64,000 bases of DNA from an uncultured Alphaproteobacteria bacterium (GCA_902515745.1 CABXWB010000002.1:168579-232578), one strand, 5' to 3'. Counted from the stretch's first letter, positions 1 to 8,156 are shown. Numbers and translations are program-made. Notes: a model not told the origin generated them from the sequence alone.

Positions 1-1519
1 TGCATTGACCACAACTTTCCTCTTCAAAAAATTTTAGTAAATTAAGTGCAACATTTTTCATATTATCATGATCCGATAATACAACTACTGCCGCTGAACC
101 TAAAAAACATCCAGCATCCATTAATTCTTTCGATCCATAATCGAGTGGAATATCATTCATAGTGGCGGGTAGGATACCGCCAGATGCACCTCCAGGAAGA
201 TATCCTTTAAAAGTATGTCCATCTGCCATACCATCACAATACTCATCAATTAATTGTTGAATTGTTATACCGGCTGGGGCAACTTTTACTCCTGGGTTCT
301 TTACTCTTCCAGATACTGAAAAACTATGAAAACCCTTATTTCCATTGGACCCCTTTTCAGCAAACCACTTTGCGCCTTTTTCAATTATATCTCTTACCCA
401 AAAAAGAGTTTCTAAATTATTTGTTAAAGTAGGACGTCCAAATAAACCAATTTCAGCCACATAAGGAGGTCTATGCCTTGGCAATCCTCTCTTGCCTTCA
501 ATACTTTCTATCATTGCTGACTCTTCTCCACAAATATAGGCTCCTGCACCTCTTCTCACTATGAAAAAGTCTTTTGGAATTATTTCTTCATCTTCCATTT
601 TATTTATTTCATCAAGTAAAATTTTTATAACTGTTGGATATTCATCTCTCATATAAATATAAACTTTTTGAGCATTTATGAAATAGGAGGCAATTAAAGC
701 TCCTTCTAAAAATCTATGTGGATCACTTTCTAAATATGACCTATCTTTAAATGTTCCTGGTTCACCTTCATCACCATTAACAGCAACATATTTTTTACCA
801 TTGTAATTTGAAACAATTTCCCATTTTTTTCCTGTAGGAAATCCAGCACCACCCTTACCTTTCAATCCGCTTTCATTTAATGAATCCAAAACTTGTTTTT
901 TTGAAATCACACTATTTTTTATTTTGTACGCAATTTCATAACCACCATTTTTTTTATAAGAAGATAAATTTATATAATCTGAAATGAGGGGGTCAAAATT
1001 TTTTTCATCAATTGTTTTTTTTACTTTATCAAAATTAGCCACATCAACATAATTTTTTCCTACGCAGACAGTAGGAGCAACATTACATCTTCCCATACAT
1101 GGACCAGGTACGACTTTTATATTTTTATTCTCTAATTTTTTTATATCTTGAAGTAATTTGTATGAGCCAAATAATTCACAAGTCAAACTTTCACAAACCC
1201 TTACAACATTCACTGGGTTATAATCTTTACTATCTTTGACAATATTAAAGTGAGCATAAAAAGTTGCAACTTCATAAATTTCAGAAAGTGGTAAGTTAAT
1301 AATAGTTGATAAAGCTACCAGATGCTTATCGTATAAAACACCAAATTTATCCTGTAATATATGCAAATATTCTATTAATTCGTCTCGCTTAAATATTAAT
1401 CCTGAAAACAATTTAGAAACTTCATCTAAATATTTATCTTCGACTTGTCTTCCTTTTGGAGTCCAACGTCTTTTCTTCTTTTTTAAAGAAGTTTCTGTTT
1501 GAGAAACAAATTTATCCAT
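1..1519 (-). CDS. NAD-dependent formate dehydrogenase beta subunit, NuoE-NuoF fusion (partial, C-terminus outside window)
   Basis: Read directly on the minus strand from an ATG at 1519; 506 codons are visible and the frame stays open to the window edge. The N-terminal part resembles NuoE, with a thioredoxin-like [2Fe-2S] site formed by Cys109, Cys114, Cys141 and Cys145 (C-x4-C and C-x3-C). The rest resembles NuoF: a GKGGAGFPTG flavin/NAD segment, the NGDEGEPGTFKDR block, GAYICGEESAMIES, and at the edge ESCGQC, the start of the [4Fe-4S] motif. A NuoE-NuoF fusion without other complex I genes is the beta subunit of soluble formate dehydrogenases such as Methylorubrum FDH1 (about 570 residues), which passes electrons from the catalytic subunit to NAD. 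Neighbouring fdhD, moeA, mobA, mobB and a tungstate permease support formate dehydrogenase over hydrogenase or complex I. The catalytic subunit probably lies just left of the window. Confidence 0.88.
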   Translation of the reverse strand, partial: MDKFVSQTETSLKKKKRRWTPKGRQVEDKYLDEVSKLFSGLIFKRDELIEYLHILQDKFGVLYDKHLVALSTIINLPLSEIYEVATFYAHFNIVKDSKDYNPVNVVRVCESLTCELFGSYKLLQDIKKLENKNIKVVPGPCMGRCNVAPTVCVGKNYVDVANFDKVKKTIDEKNFDPLISDYINLSSYKKNGGYEIAYKIKNSVISKKQVLDSLNESGLKGKGGAGFPTGKKWEIVSNYNGKKYVAVNGDEGEPGTFKDRSYLESDPHRFLEGALIASYFINAQKVYIYMRDEYPTVIKILLDEINKMEDEEIIPKDFFIVRRGAGAYICGEESAMIESIEGKRGLPRHRPPYVAEIGLFGRPTLTNNLETLFWVRDIIEKGAKWFAEKGSNGNKGFHSFSVSGRVKNPGVKVAPAGITIQQLIDEYCDGMADGHTFKGYLPGGASGGILPATMNDIPLDYGSKELMDAGCFLGSAAVVVLSDHDNMKNVALNLLKFFEEESCGQC

Positions 1520-1529
1520 TTCAATTAAT

Positions 1530-1535
1530 ATTATA
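1530..1535 (-). promoter_or_regulatory. candidate -10 element of the formate dehydrogenase gene
   Basis: The minus strand carries an exact TATAAT ten bases before the ATG at 1519, so the transcript would have almost no leader. A matching -35 is not convincing. A plus-strand TATACT at 1532-1537, facing tusA, overlaps it. Only 40 bases separate the two divergent start codons, so both promoters must be packed here or reach into the coding regions. Confidence 0.4.
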
Positions 1536-1559
1536 CTATATATTAAGTATCAGAAAACT

Positions 1560-1811
1560 ATGAAAGATTCAGTTGAAAATGAAGAATTAGTTCTTGATAC
1601 TAGTGGTACAGAATGTCCTATACCAGTGCTTAAAGCTAGAAAACTTGCTTCAGAATTAAACAAAGATACAATTATTAAAATTATTGCAACTGATCCTTTG
1701 GCTGAAGCAGACTTTAAACATTATTGTGATCAGTCTAACTATGAATATTTAAGTTGTGAAAAAATAAAAGATAAAATTTTAATTCGTTATAGATTTAAAA
1801 TTAAAAATTAA
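1560..1811 (+). CDS. TusA/SirA-family sulfur carrier protein
   Basis: 83 residues, the usual length of TusA-like proteins. The family motif CPIPVLKARK starts at Cys19, the residue that would carry a persulfide. Family members relay sulfur from cysteine desulfurases to acceptors in tRNA thiolation, molybdenum-cofactor synthesis or sulfur oxidation. It sits between the formate dehydrogenase gene and the moeA-mobB-tupB / fdhD-mobA block, so a role in delivering sulfur for the Mo/W cofactor or to FdhD is a reasonable inference, but a general TusA role is equally possible. It is divergent from the dehydrogenase gene, and its stop codon shares the bases TTAA with the stop of moeA on the other strand. 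Confidence 0.82.
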   Translation: MKDSVENEELVLDTSGTECPIPVLKARKLASELNKDTIIKIIATDPLAEADFKHYCDQSNYEYLSCEKIKDKILIRYRFKIKN

Positions 1812-3022
1812 AATAGACTTTCATAATTATAAAAATCAAATATATCTCCATTGTTTATTTGAGATACATTTTCATCAATTTCAATTATACCATCTGAATA
1901 GGATATAGAACTAATCATACCAGAACCTTGTTTAGGAAATTTATTTGCAATATTTTTATTATTTATAGTTTCTTTATTTACACGTAACCACTCCATTCTT
2001 TTTGTTTTTTTCTTCATAGAAAAATTTGCTGTAATTTTACTTGAAGATGGGAGCTTAAAATTTCCACCAGATAGTTTTTCTATTAATGGTTTTACTAACA
2101 TTGCATATAATAATTGAACAGAAACTGGATTACCTGGTAAGCAAATTATGTAGCACTTATTTATTTTTCCAACTGCAATTGGTCTTCCAGGTTTTATTGC
2201 TGCTCTCCAAAAATATACCTTACCTAATTCAGATAAAACTTTAATTAAATGATCTTCATCACCAACAGATGCACCACCAGCAGTTATTATTACATTGAAT
2301 TTTTTTGAAGTATTAAAAATTTTATTTTTAATAGATTTAAAATTATCTTTGAGATTTCCACAATATTTTTTTTCTATAAAATTCTTATCAAGTAAATTAT
2401 TTAAACTATAATAATTTGAATTATTAATTTCAGAATTTTTTAAATTTTTAGTTGGTTTTCGTAATTCATTACCACTTGTAAAGAAACCAATTTTAATTTT
2501 TTTAAATACATTTATTTTACTAATACCAGTAGCAGCAATTAAATTTATATTTTGTTGATTTAATTTAGACCCCTTTTCCAATATTTTTTGGTTTTTCTTT
2601 ATATCTTCACCCTTTAATCTATAATTATCTCCAAATTTTGGAATTTTAATTAAATGAATTTTATTTCCTTTCTTGTATGTATTTTCCTGCATTACTATAG
2701 TTGATGAATTCTTAGGCATTTTTGCGCCAGTAAAAATTCTTACTGCTTCACCAGGTTTTACTTTTATATTTTGGTTATCTCCAGCAGCTATTCGTCTGTT
2801 ACAAAAAAAAATTTTTTTGGTTTTTAAATCTGCTTTTAAAATAGCATAGCCGTCTACAGCAGAATTATTAAAAGGAGGTAAATTAATTTTACTTTTTATA
2901 TTTTCGTAAAGAAATCTATCCTCAGAATTTTCTAAATTAACTTTTTCAGAATTAAAAATTACAACCTTTTGTTTTTTAAATAAATTAACAATTTGTTTTT
3001 TGGTTAGAGGTAATTTATTCAT
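1808..3022 (-). CDS. moeA: Molybdopterin molybdotransferase MoeA
   Basis: 404 residues, full length for MoeA. The enzyme inserts molybdate (or tungstate) into adenylylated molybdopterin in the cytoplasm. Visible family blocks are PPFNNSAVDGYA at about residues 49-60, FFTSGNELRKP in the middle, the MoCF-fold block TAGGASVGDEDHL, and GRPIAVG followed by LPGNPVS. It is the last gene of a minus-strand operon tupB-mobB-moeA: mobB ends and moeA starts in a TAATG one-base overlap. A run of nine A and seven T at 2803-2818 lies inside the gene, but the frame is intact. The downstream end abuts tusA tail to tail with no terminator. Confidence 0.95.
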   Translation of the reverse strand: MNKLPLTKKQIVNLFKKQKVVIFNSEKVNLENSEDRFLYENIKSKINLPPFNNSAVDGYAILKADLKTKKIFFCNRRIAAGDNQNIKVKPGEAVRIFTGAKMPKNSSTIVMQENTYKKGNKIHLIKIPKFGDNYRLKGEDIKKNQKILEKGSKLNQQNINLIAATGISKINVFKKIKIGFFTSGNELRKPTKNLKNSEINNSNYYSLNNLLDKNFIEKKYCGNLKDNFKSIKNKIFNTSKKFNVIITAGGASVGDEDHLIKVLSELGKVYFWRAAIKPGRPIAVGKINKCYIICLPGNPVSVQLLYAMLVKPLIEKLSGGNFKLPSSSKITANFSMKKKTKRMEWLRVNKETINNKNIANKFPKQGSGMISSISYSDGIIEIDENVSQINNGDIFDFYNYESLF

Positions 3023-3504
3023 TAAAATTCTTTCAAAATAAAATCAACTATATTATCAATTTCGTCATACTTAAAAATTTTCAAGTTAGTTTCAAGTTTG
3101 TTATTTGTAATAATAGCTTTTATATTTTTAATTTTACTGAATAAGTAATTATCATTATCATTTTTAATTATTTCAATTTTTGGGTGATTTTCATTCTTAA
3201 ACCCCTCCACTATTACAATATCAACTTCTGAAAGTTGATTGATTAATTCATCTAAAGTTTTTTCTTTTGAATTGTTTAGCTCTGATATTTTAACCCATCG
3301 CTTCGATGAACTTACTATTACTTGAGAAGATCCCGCTAATCTATGCTTAAAGCTATCTGTATTCTCATGATCTATATCAAATTCGTGATGTGCATGTTTA
3401 ATTGAAGCAACACGAAAATTTGTAGAGCTAAGTTTATTAATAATTTTAGTTGCAATAGTCGTTTTCCCTGAGTCCTTCCAGCCAACAATTCCTACTATTT
3501 TCAT
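3022..3504 (-). CDS. mobB: Molybdopterin-guanine dinucleotide biosynthesis adaptor MobB
   Basis: 160 residues, with a P-loop GWKDSGKT at residues 8-15 and the family blocks SIKHAHHEFDID and IVEGFKNENHPKIE. MobB is a GTP-binding protein that assists MobA in attaching GMP to molybdopterin, giving the dinucleotide cofactor of DMSO-reductase-family enzymes such as formate dehydrogenase. It overlaps the end of tupB by four bases (ATGA) and the start of moeA by one, so the three genes are likely translationally coupled. It is not essential for cofactor synthesis in other bacteria, which makes its retention in such a compact genome notable. Confidence 0.92.
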   Translation of the reverse strand: MKIVGIVGWKDSGKTTIATKIINKLSSTNFRVASIKHAHHEFDIDHENTDSFKHRLAGSSQVIVSSSKRWVKISELNNSKEKTLDELINQLSEVDIVIVEGFKNENHPKIEIIKNDNDNYLFSKIKNIKAIITNNKLETNLKIFKYDEIDNIVDFILKEF

Positions 3505-4193
3505 TTAATCGATCTATTATTTAATAAATATACAAGAGAGTAAATAATTATTGTTATTGATATTAAAACTAAACCTAATGCCATAGCGTATTCTAAATTT
3601 CCCATTCTAGTTTCTAACGATATAGCAGTAGTCATTACTCGTGTATAATGATCAATATTGCCACCCACAATCATAACTGCACCAACTTCTGAAATTGCTC
3701 TTCCAAAAGCAGATAATAATGTTGTTATTAATAAAAAATAACTATGGTTAAATAAAAGTTTTACAGAGCCCCAAAAAGGAATATTTAAGGATCTTATCTG
3801 ATCTTTAAATTCAAACCAATTTTTAGAAAATATCTCGTGAGATAATGAAGCAATTATTGGAAAAATTATTATAGTTTGAGCAATAATCATCGCAGAGGGT
3901 GTGTATAGAAGCTGTAAGATACCTAAAGGTCCACCTGATGCAAAAATAAAATAAACAATTAAACCAACTACAACTGGAGGAATTCCCATCAATGAGTTTA
4001 TAATTATTAAAATAATTTTTTTGAAATAAAAATTATAAATTGCAAAATAATAACCTACTATAAATCCTAATAATGATGCAATAATTAGGGCAGTAAAACT
4101 TACAAATAATGATAAAAGTATAATGTTCCAAAGTTCATTATCTAAAGTAATAATTAATAGTATGGAATTTGTGAAAATTTCTAATATGTTCAT
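3501..4193 (-). CDS. tupB: Tungstate ABC transporter permease TupB
   Basis: 230 residues with about five hydrophobic segments. The blocks [37 protein letters not shown] and GRAISEVGAVMIVGGN followed by TRVMTTAISLE match the tungstate permease family more closely than ModB; the EVGAVMIVGGN stretch is the EAA-loop region that contacts the ATPase. It would form the membrane channel importing tungstate. Neither the binding protein (TupA) nor the ATPase (TupC) is encoded in the visible part of this island. It leads the operon with mobB and moeA, and its start lies only 26 bases from divergent fdhD. Confidence 0.88.
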   Translation of the reverse strand: MNILEIFTNSILLIITLDNELWNIILLSLFVSFTALIIASLLGFIVGYYFAIYNFYFKKIILIIINSLMGIPPVVVGLIVYFIFASGGPLGILQLLYTPSAMIIAQTIIIFPIIASLSHEIFSKNWFEFKDQIRSLNIPFWGSVKLLFNHSYFLLITTLLSAFGRAISEVGAVMIVGGNIDHYTRVMTTAISLETRMGNLEYAMALGLVLISITIIIYSLVYLLNNRSIK

Positions 4194-4219
4194 TTAAATT
4201 ATTAGTTTAATTACAACAT

Positions 4220-5038
4220 ATGGCAAAAAAAGAGAAATATTTAGTCTCACCTGATATTAATAATAAATCCTTAATTACAAAACTAAATGGTTTTGATGAG
4301 AAAGGGAATAAAATAATTTCTAAAGTTATTAATGAAAAAGCTCTTACAATTTTTCTTAATAATCAAGAGATAGTAACGCTAATGTCTATTAGTGATCATC
4401 CAAAATATCTTGCTGTTGGGTATTTATTAAATCAAAATATGCTTAAAAAAAATGACATAATTACAAAAGTTGAAATTGATAAAGATTTAGGTGTGGTTGT
4501 TGTACGAACAAAACGTAAAACAAATTATGAAAATAAATTAAGAAAGAAAATAACAACTAGTGGTTGTGCAATAGGTACGGTATTTGGGGATATCTATGCA
4601 GAAATTAAAAAATCTAAATTAAAATCCAAAAAGAAAATTAAACATAAATGGATTTATGAAATTTCAAAAAAAATTACATTAACACCGAGCTTATATTTAG
4701 AAACAGGAGCAATACATGGTTGTGCCATTATTCATAATAATAAACCATTGATTTATATGGAAGATGTTGGGAGACATAATGCTGTAGATAAAATTGCTGG
4801 TTTTATGTTTTTAAAAAAAATTAGCTCTTCAAATAAAATCTTTTACACCACAGGAAGACTAACTAGTGAAATGGTTATTAAAACTATAAAAATGGGTATT
4901 CCAATATTAATTTCTAGATCAGGATTTACAGCATGGGGTGTAGAGCTGGCGAGAGGCTCAAATTTAACACTTATTGGACGAGCAAAAGGAAAAAAATATT
5001 TAGCACTTTCTGGGGAACATAGAATTGATCATAAATAA
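4220..5038 (+). CDS. fdhD: Formate dehydrogenase accessory sulfurtransferase FdhD
   Basis: 272 residues. FdhD transfers sulfur from a cysteine desulfurase to the Mo/W-bis-MGD cofactor, which is required for formate dehydrogenase activity. Visible motifs are TTSGCAIGTVFGD around Cys116, ETGAIHGCA, and the cofactor-binding block EDVGRHNAVDK followed by TTGRLTSEMV. The usual catalytic CxxC loop is reduced to one cysteine here (C116-A-I-G). The ATG is 26 bases from the divergent tupB start, leaving almost no room for two separate promoters. Its 3' end overlaps mobA by 14 bases, so fdhD-mobA is a translationally coupled pair. Confidence 0.93.
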   Translation: MAKKEKYLVSPDINNKSLITKLNGFDEKGNKIISKVINEKALTIFLNNQEIVTLMSISDHPKYLAVGYLLNQNMLKKNDIITKVEIDKDLGVVVVRTKRKTNYENKLRKKITTSGCAIGTVFGDIYAEIKKSKLKSKKKIKHKWIYEISKKITLTPSLYLETGAIHGCAIIHNNKPLIYMEDVGRHNAVDKIAGFMFLKKISSSNKIFYTTGRLTSEMVIKTIKMGIPILISRSGFTAWGVELARGSNLTLIGRAKGKKYLALSGEHRIDHK

Positions 5039-5627
5039 GAAAAAAATTTTGTTTGCCATACTTGCTGGAGGTCAGTCAAAAAGATTTGGAGGTGGATTTA
5101 AAGCTTTTGCTAAAATAAATGGTATTACAATCTTAGACAAAATAATAAACAAGCTCAAAAAATATAATAATGAAATAATAATAAATGCTAATGATTTAAA
5201 AAGTTTTAAGAAAATTGATTACCCAATAATTCAGGATAGATTCAAAGGTTTTGTAGGACCTTTAGCAGGGATTCACACATCTATGATGTGGACTAAAGAA
5301 AATTATACAAACAAAGAATGGGTTTTTACTGTTCCAAGTGATACCCCATTTTTACCTGATAATCTTTTAGATAAGTTTTTAGAGGAATCTGATGAAAATA
5401 TAAAAATATTGATTGCACGATCAAATAGTAGACATCATCCTGTAATAGCAATGTGGCATATATCTTTAATAACTAGTTTAGAAAATGAATTAAAATTAAA
5501 AAATAGTAAAATTATGTTTTGGGTTAAAAAACACAAATATAAATTTGTTGAATTCGACAAAAGCCAGGAAAAGAATTTTTTCAATATTAATACTCAAGAA
5601 GAATGGAATACTGCAAAAAATATCTAA
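5025..5627 (+). CDS. mobA: Molybdenum cofactor guanylyltransferase MobA
   Basis: 200 residues. The nucleotide-binding signature LAGGQSKRFGG near the N-terminus, a downstream Lys, and the later FVGPLAGI and VPSDTPFLP (metal-binding Asp) blocks identify MobA, which couples GMP to Mo/W-molybdopterin. There is no ATG before the signature. A TTG at 5025, inside the end of fdhD, is the best start because GGGGA lies eight bases upstream; a TTG at 5049 would remove nearly everything before the signature. It completes the cofactor set with moeA, mobB and fdhD. Confidence 0.9.
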   Translation: MIINKKKILFAILAGGQSKRFGGGFKAFAKINGITILDKIINKLKKYNNEIIINANDLKSFKKIDYPIIQDRFKGFVGPLAGIHTSMMWTKENYTNKEWVFTVPSDTPFLPDNLLDKFLEESDENIKILIARSNSRHHPVIAMWHISLITSLENELKLKNSKIMFWVKKHKYKFVEFDKSQEKNFFNINTQEEWNTAKNI

Positions 5628-5678
5628 CGTTAATATAAATATGTAAAAAATATTTTTTTTGTATAAAGAATATTCTAA

Positions 5679-6773
5679 ATGGTAAGTGCAATATATAAAT
5701 TATTCCCAGGAATTATCTTTTGTTTTGTAATTGCTTATTCAGCCATATACCTAAGTGATTTTATTGGAAAAGAAATTTTAAATTTAAAAAAAAGTCCAAT
5801 ATCACCAATAATGCTATCAATAATATTTGGTCTTTTGATTGGAAATATATTTCATATTAATAATTTTTTATTAGAAGGAATTAAGTTCTCTTTAAAATTT
5901 ATTCTAAGATTAGGAATAATATGTCTTGGTATTAGACTAGGACTTTTAGATATTTTTAAAGTTGGAATAGTTGGAATACCACTAATTGTTGCTTGTATTA
6001 TTATATCAATCTTGGTTGTAAATTATTTATGCAAGTTATTAAATGTTTCTTCAAAAATGGGATCATTAATTGCAGTTGGAACAAGTATTTGTGGAGCATC
6101 CGCAATTGTAGCAACTAGTCCTGCAATTAATGCTGATAAAGAGGAGGTTGCTTATGCCATAGCAAATATTACAATATTTGGAATAATTGCAATGTTCCTC
6201 TATCCATTTATGGCATATTATCTTTTCAGTGGAGATGAGTTAGCATCAGGATTATTTCTTGGAACTTCAATACATGAAACAGCTCAAGTTGCTGGTGCTG
6301 GATTAATATATGCAGAACAATTCAATTCACCAAAAACTATGGATATAGCAACAATTACAAAATTAGTAAGAAATGTCAGTATGATAATTGTCATTCCTAC
6401 AATAAGCTATATGTATCTAAGAAATAATATTGGTGTAAACAATAGCAAACCATCATTAATATCTATGTTTCCAATTTTCATAATTGGTTTTATTCTTATG
6501 GGTCTTATAAGATCAATTGGAGATTATGGAATTCAAAATAGTAATTTAGCTTTTGAAATATTAACAAACAATAACTGGCAATTAATCATCAATATTATCA
6601 AATCTATCGCTGAGTATTCTTTAGCAATAGCAATGGCTGCTGTTGGCATAAGTACAAATTTAGTTTCTTTAAAAAGCTTAGGCATAAGACCATTTTATGT
6701 TGGTTTTTCTGCTGCTTGTTGTGTTGGAATTGTAAGTTATATCGGAATCATAGTACTAAATAATTTTATATAA
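5679..6773 (+). CDS. YeiH/UPF0324-family putative sulfate exporter
   Basis: 364 residues, polytopic with roughly ten hydrophobic helices. Conserved blocks include SPISPIMLSIIFGLLIGN, the GTSICGASAIVATSPAI helix-loop, and GLFLGTSIHETAQVAGAG. The family is usually annotated as putative sulfate exporter, but direct functional evidence is thin. It follows mobA by 51 bases and precedes a TauE-type sulfite exporter operon on the same strand, which makes export of a sulfur oxyanion plausible. A different anion cannot be excluded. Confidence 0.85.
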   Translation: MVSAIYKLFPGIIFCFVIAYSAIYLSDFIGKEILNLKKSPISPIMLSIIFGLLIGNIFHINNFLLEGIKFSLKFILRLGIICLGIRLGLLDIFKVGIVGIPLIVACIIISILVVNYLCKLLNVSSKMGSLIAVGTSICGASAIVATSPAINADKEEVAYAIANITIFGIIAMFLYPFMAYYLFSGDELASGLFLGTSIHETAQVAGAGLIYAEQFNSPKTMDIATITKLVRNVSMIIVIPTISYMYLRNNIGVNNSKPSLISMFPIFIIGFILMGLIRSIGDYGIQNSNLAFEILTNNNWQLIINIIKSIAEYSLAIAMAAVGISTNLVSLKSLGIRPFYVGFSAACCVGIVSYIGIIVLNNFI

Positions 6774-6793
6774 TTTTCTAAAATAAATATAAT

Positions 6794-6822
6794 TTGTACT
6801 TATTAAGTAATAATTATATAAA
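6794..6822 (+). promoter_or_regulatory. Predicted sigma-70 promoter of the tauE operon with an internal palindrome
   Basis: TTGTAC at 6794-6799 and TATAAA at 6817-6822 are separated by exactly 17 bases, and transcription would begin near 6829, about eight bases before the ATG at 6838. A perfect inverted repeat TACTTA-T-TAAGTA (6797-6809) overlaps the -35 box and spacer and could be an operator. No Shine-Dalgarno sequence is visible, consistent with a nearly leaderless message. Confidence 0.5.
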
Positions 6823-6837
6823 ATTTATAAAAAAAAC

Positions 6838-7752
6838 ATGTCAATTTACCTTCCAATAGCTGAAATGAACGTCAATATTTTTCTCATTATCTTTATTGGT
6901 ATGAGTATAGGAATACTGTCAGGAATTTTTGGTGTTGGAGGTGGATTTTTAATGACACCACTATTAATTTTTTTAGGCATACCTCCAGTTGTAGCTGTTG
7001 GTTCTGAAGCTCCACACGTTTTAGCAACTTCAGTATCAGGTTTTATTGCTCACTGGAGAAAAAGAAATGTTGATATAAAGATGGGTATATTCCTTTTAAT
7101 AGGAGGTTTAATTGGGTCCACTGTTGGTGTAAATATTTTCAGTTATCTAAAAAACTTTGGTCAAATAGATTTAGTTATTCAGTTATTATTTCTTTTCTTT
7201 TTAGGTTTTATTGGTTTTAGTATGGCTTTTGAAAGCGCAAGAACCACAATAAAACAATATAGAGCAAGAAACACTAAAAGAACAAAACTGCATCAACATT
7301 CTTGGTTTCACGGACTTCCATTCAAAGTTCGATTTCATAGATCAAAACTTTATATAAGTGCGATACCGGCTGTACTGATAGGGTTCGCAGTTGGAGTAAT
7401 GTCCGCAATGATGGGAGTTGGAGGAGGATTTATAATGATACCTGCAATGGTATACATACTTGGAATGCCAACAAGTATAGTAGTTGGGACATCTTTATTT
7501 CAAATCATTTTTGTTACCGCTAATGCAACATTCTTTCAATCCTACATAAATTATAATGTAGATATTGTGCTGTCTGCACTAATGATATTTGGAGGAGTAA
7601 TTGGTGCGCAAATTGGTGTAATTTTTGGGTCTAAATTAAAAGCAGAATATTTGAGAGGTATTTTGGCTATATTAGTACTGGGTGTCTGTGGTAAAATTTT
7701 CACAGATCTAGTTTTAAGGCCAAATGATTTATTTTCATTGGTAATGATATGA
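6838..7752 (+). CDS. Sulfite exporter TauE/SafE family membrane protein
   Basis: 304 residues with two homologous halves, each carrying the family glycine motif: FGVGGGFLMTPLLIF near residue 33 and MGVGGGFIMIPAMVY near residue 195. A charged cytoplasmic loop rich in Arg, Lys and His separates the halves. TauE/SafE proteins are proposed to export sulfite or sulfoacetate released during sulfonate breakdown. The gene starts an operon in which each following gene overlaps its predecessor by 4 to 8 bases: the unknown membrane protein, TIGR02186 and a universal stress protein. The pairing with TIGR02186 recurs in other Alphaproteobacteria as I recall it. Confidence 0.88.
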   Translation: MSIYLPIAEMNVNIFLIIFIGMSIGILSGIFGVGGGFLMTPLLIFLGIPPVVAVGSEAPHVLATSVSGFIAHWRKRNVDIKMGIFLLIGGLIGSTVGVNIFSYLKNFGQIDLVIQLLFLFFLGFIGFSMAFESARTTIKQYRARNTKRTKLHQHSWFHGLPFKVRFHRSKLYISAIPAVLIGFAVGVMSAMMGVGGGFIMIPAMVYILGMPTSIVVGTSLFQIIFVTANATFFQSYINYNVDIVLSALMIFGGVIGAQIGVIFGSKLKAEYLRGILAILVLGVCGKIFTDLVLRPNDLFSLVMI

Positions 7753-8156
7753 TATCAATATTTAATTTTTCAATAAATTTATTGATCGTAGTTTGTCTCT
7801 TCATATACTTTATTTTTACAACTATTGATTTTAATCTAAAAAATATTGAATATTTTTTAATTCTAATAATTATTATAAATTCATTTAACAAAATATATAT
7901 TTGGTCAAATTTCAGAGTATTTATTAAAAAAGATCTTAATAAAATATTTAAAGATATATTATTTAATGATTCATTTACAAAACTAAGTATTATTATTTTA
8001 TCCACTGTAATTCCAATTTACATGCTTATGCAAAAAGATATGTTAGTGGTTGATATATTGATTGAGAAAGCATCTTTGTTATTAGTATCAATTTTTGCAT
8101 TAATTGGATTTTATTTAGAATTTTATATTTTAGAAGTGACAAAAATAGATGATTAA
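7749..8156 (+). CDS. Small integral membrane protein of unknown function
   Basis: 135 residues, extremely rich in Ile, Leu and Phe, with about four hydrophobic segments (near residues 6-24, 36-48, 80-95 and 105-128). No motif I can name. It starts inside the stop codon of the tauE gene (ATGA) and overlaps the next gene by eight bases, so it is made from the same message, and its product probably sits in the membrane with the exporter. A small auxiliary subunit of the transporter is one inference; the overlaps and open frame argue that it is a real gene. Confidence 0.62.
   Translation: MISIFNFSINLLIVVCLFIYFIFTTIDFNLKNIEYFLILIIIINSFNKIYIWSNFRVFIKKDLNKIFKDILFNDSFTKLSIIILSTVIPIYMLMQKDMLVVDILIEKASLLLVSIFALIGFYLEFYILEVTKIDD

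Noticed and set aside
2803..2818. Run of nine A then seven T in moeA as a frameshift
   Set aside because: The reading frame and all MoeA motifs are intact on both sides of the run.
5628..5678. Hairpin-like AATATT repeats after mobA as a terminator
   Set aside because: Only short A-T stems, which arise easily by chance at this base composition.
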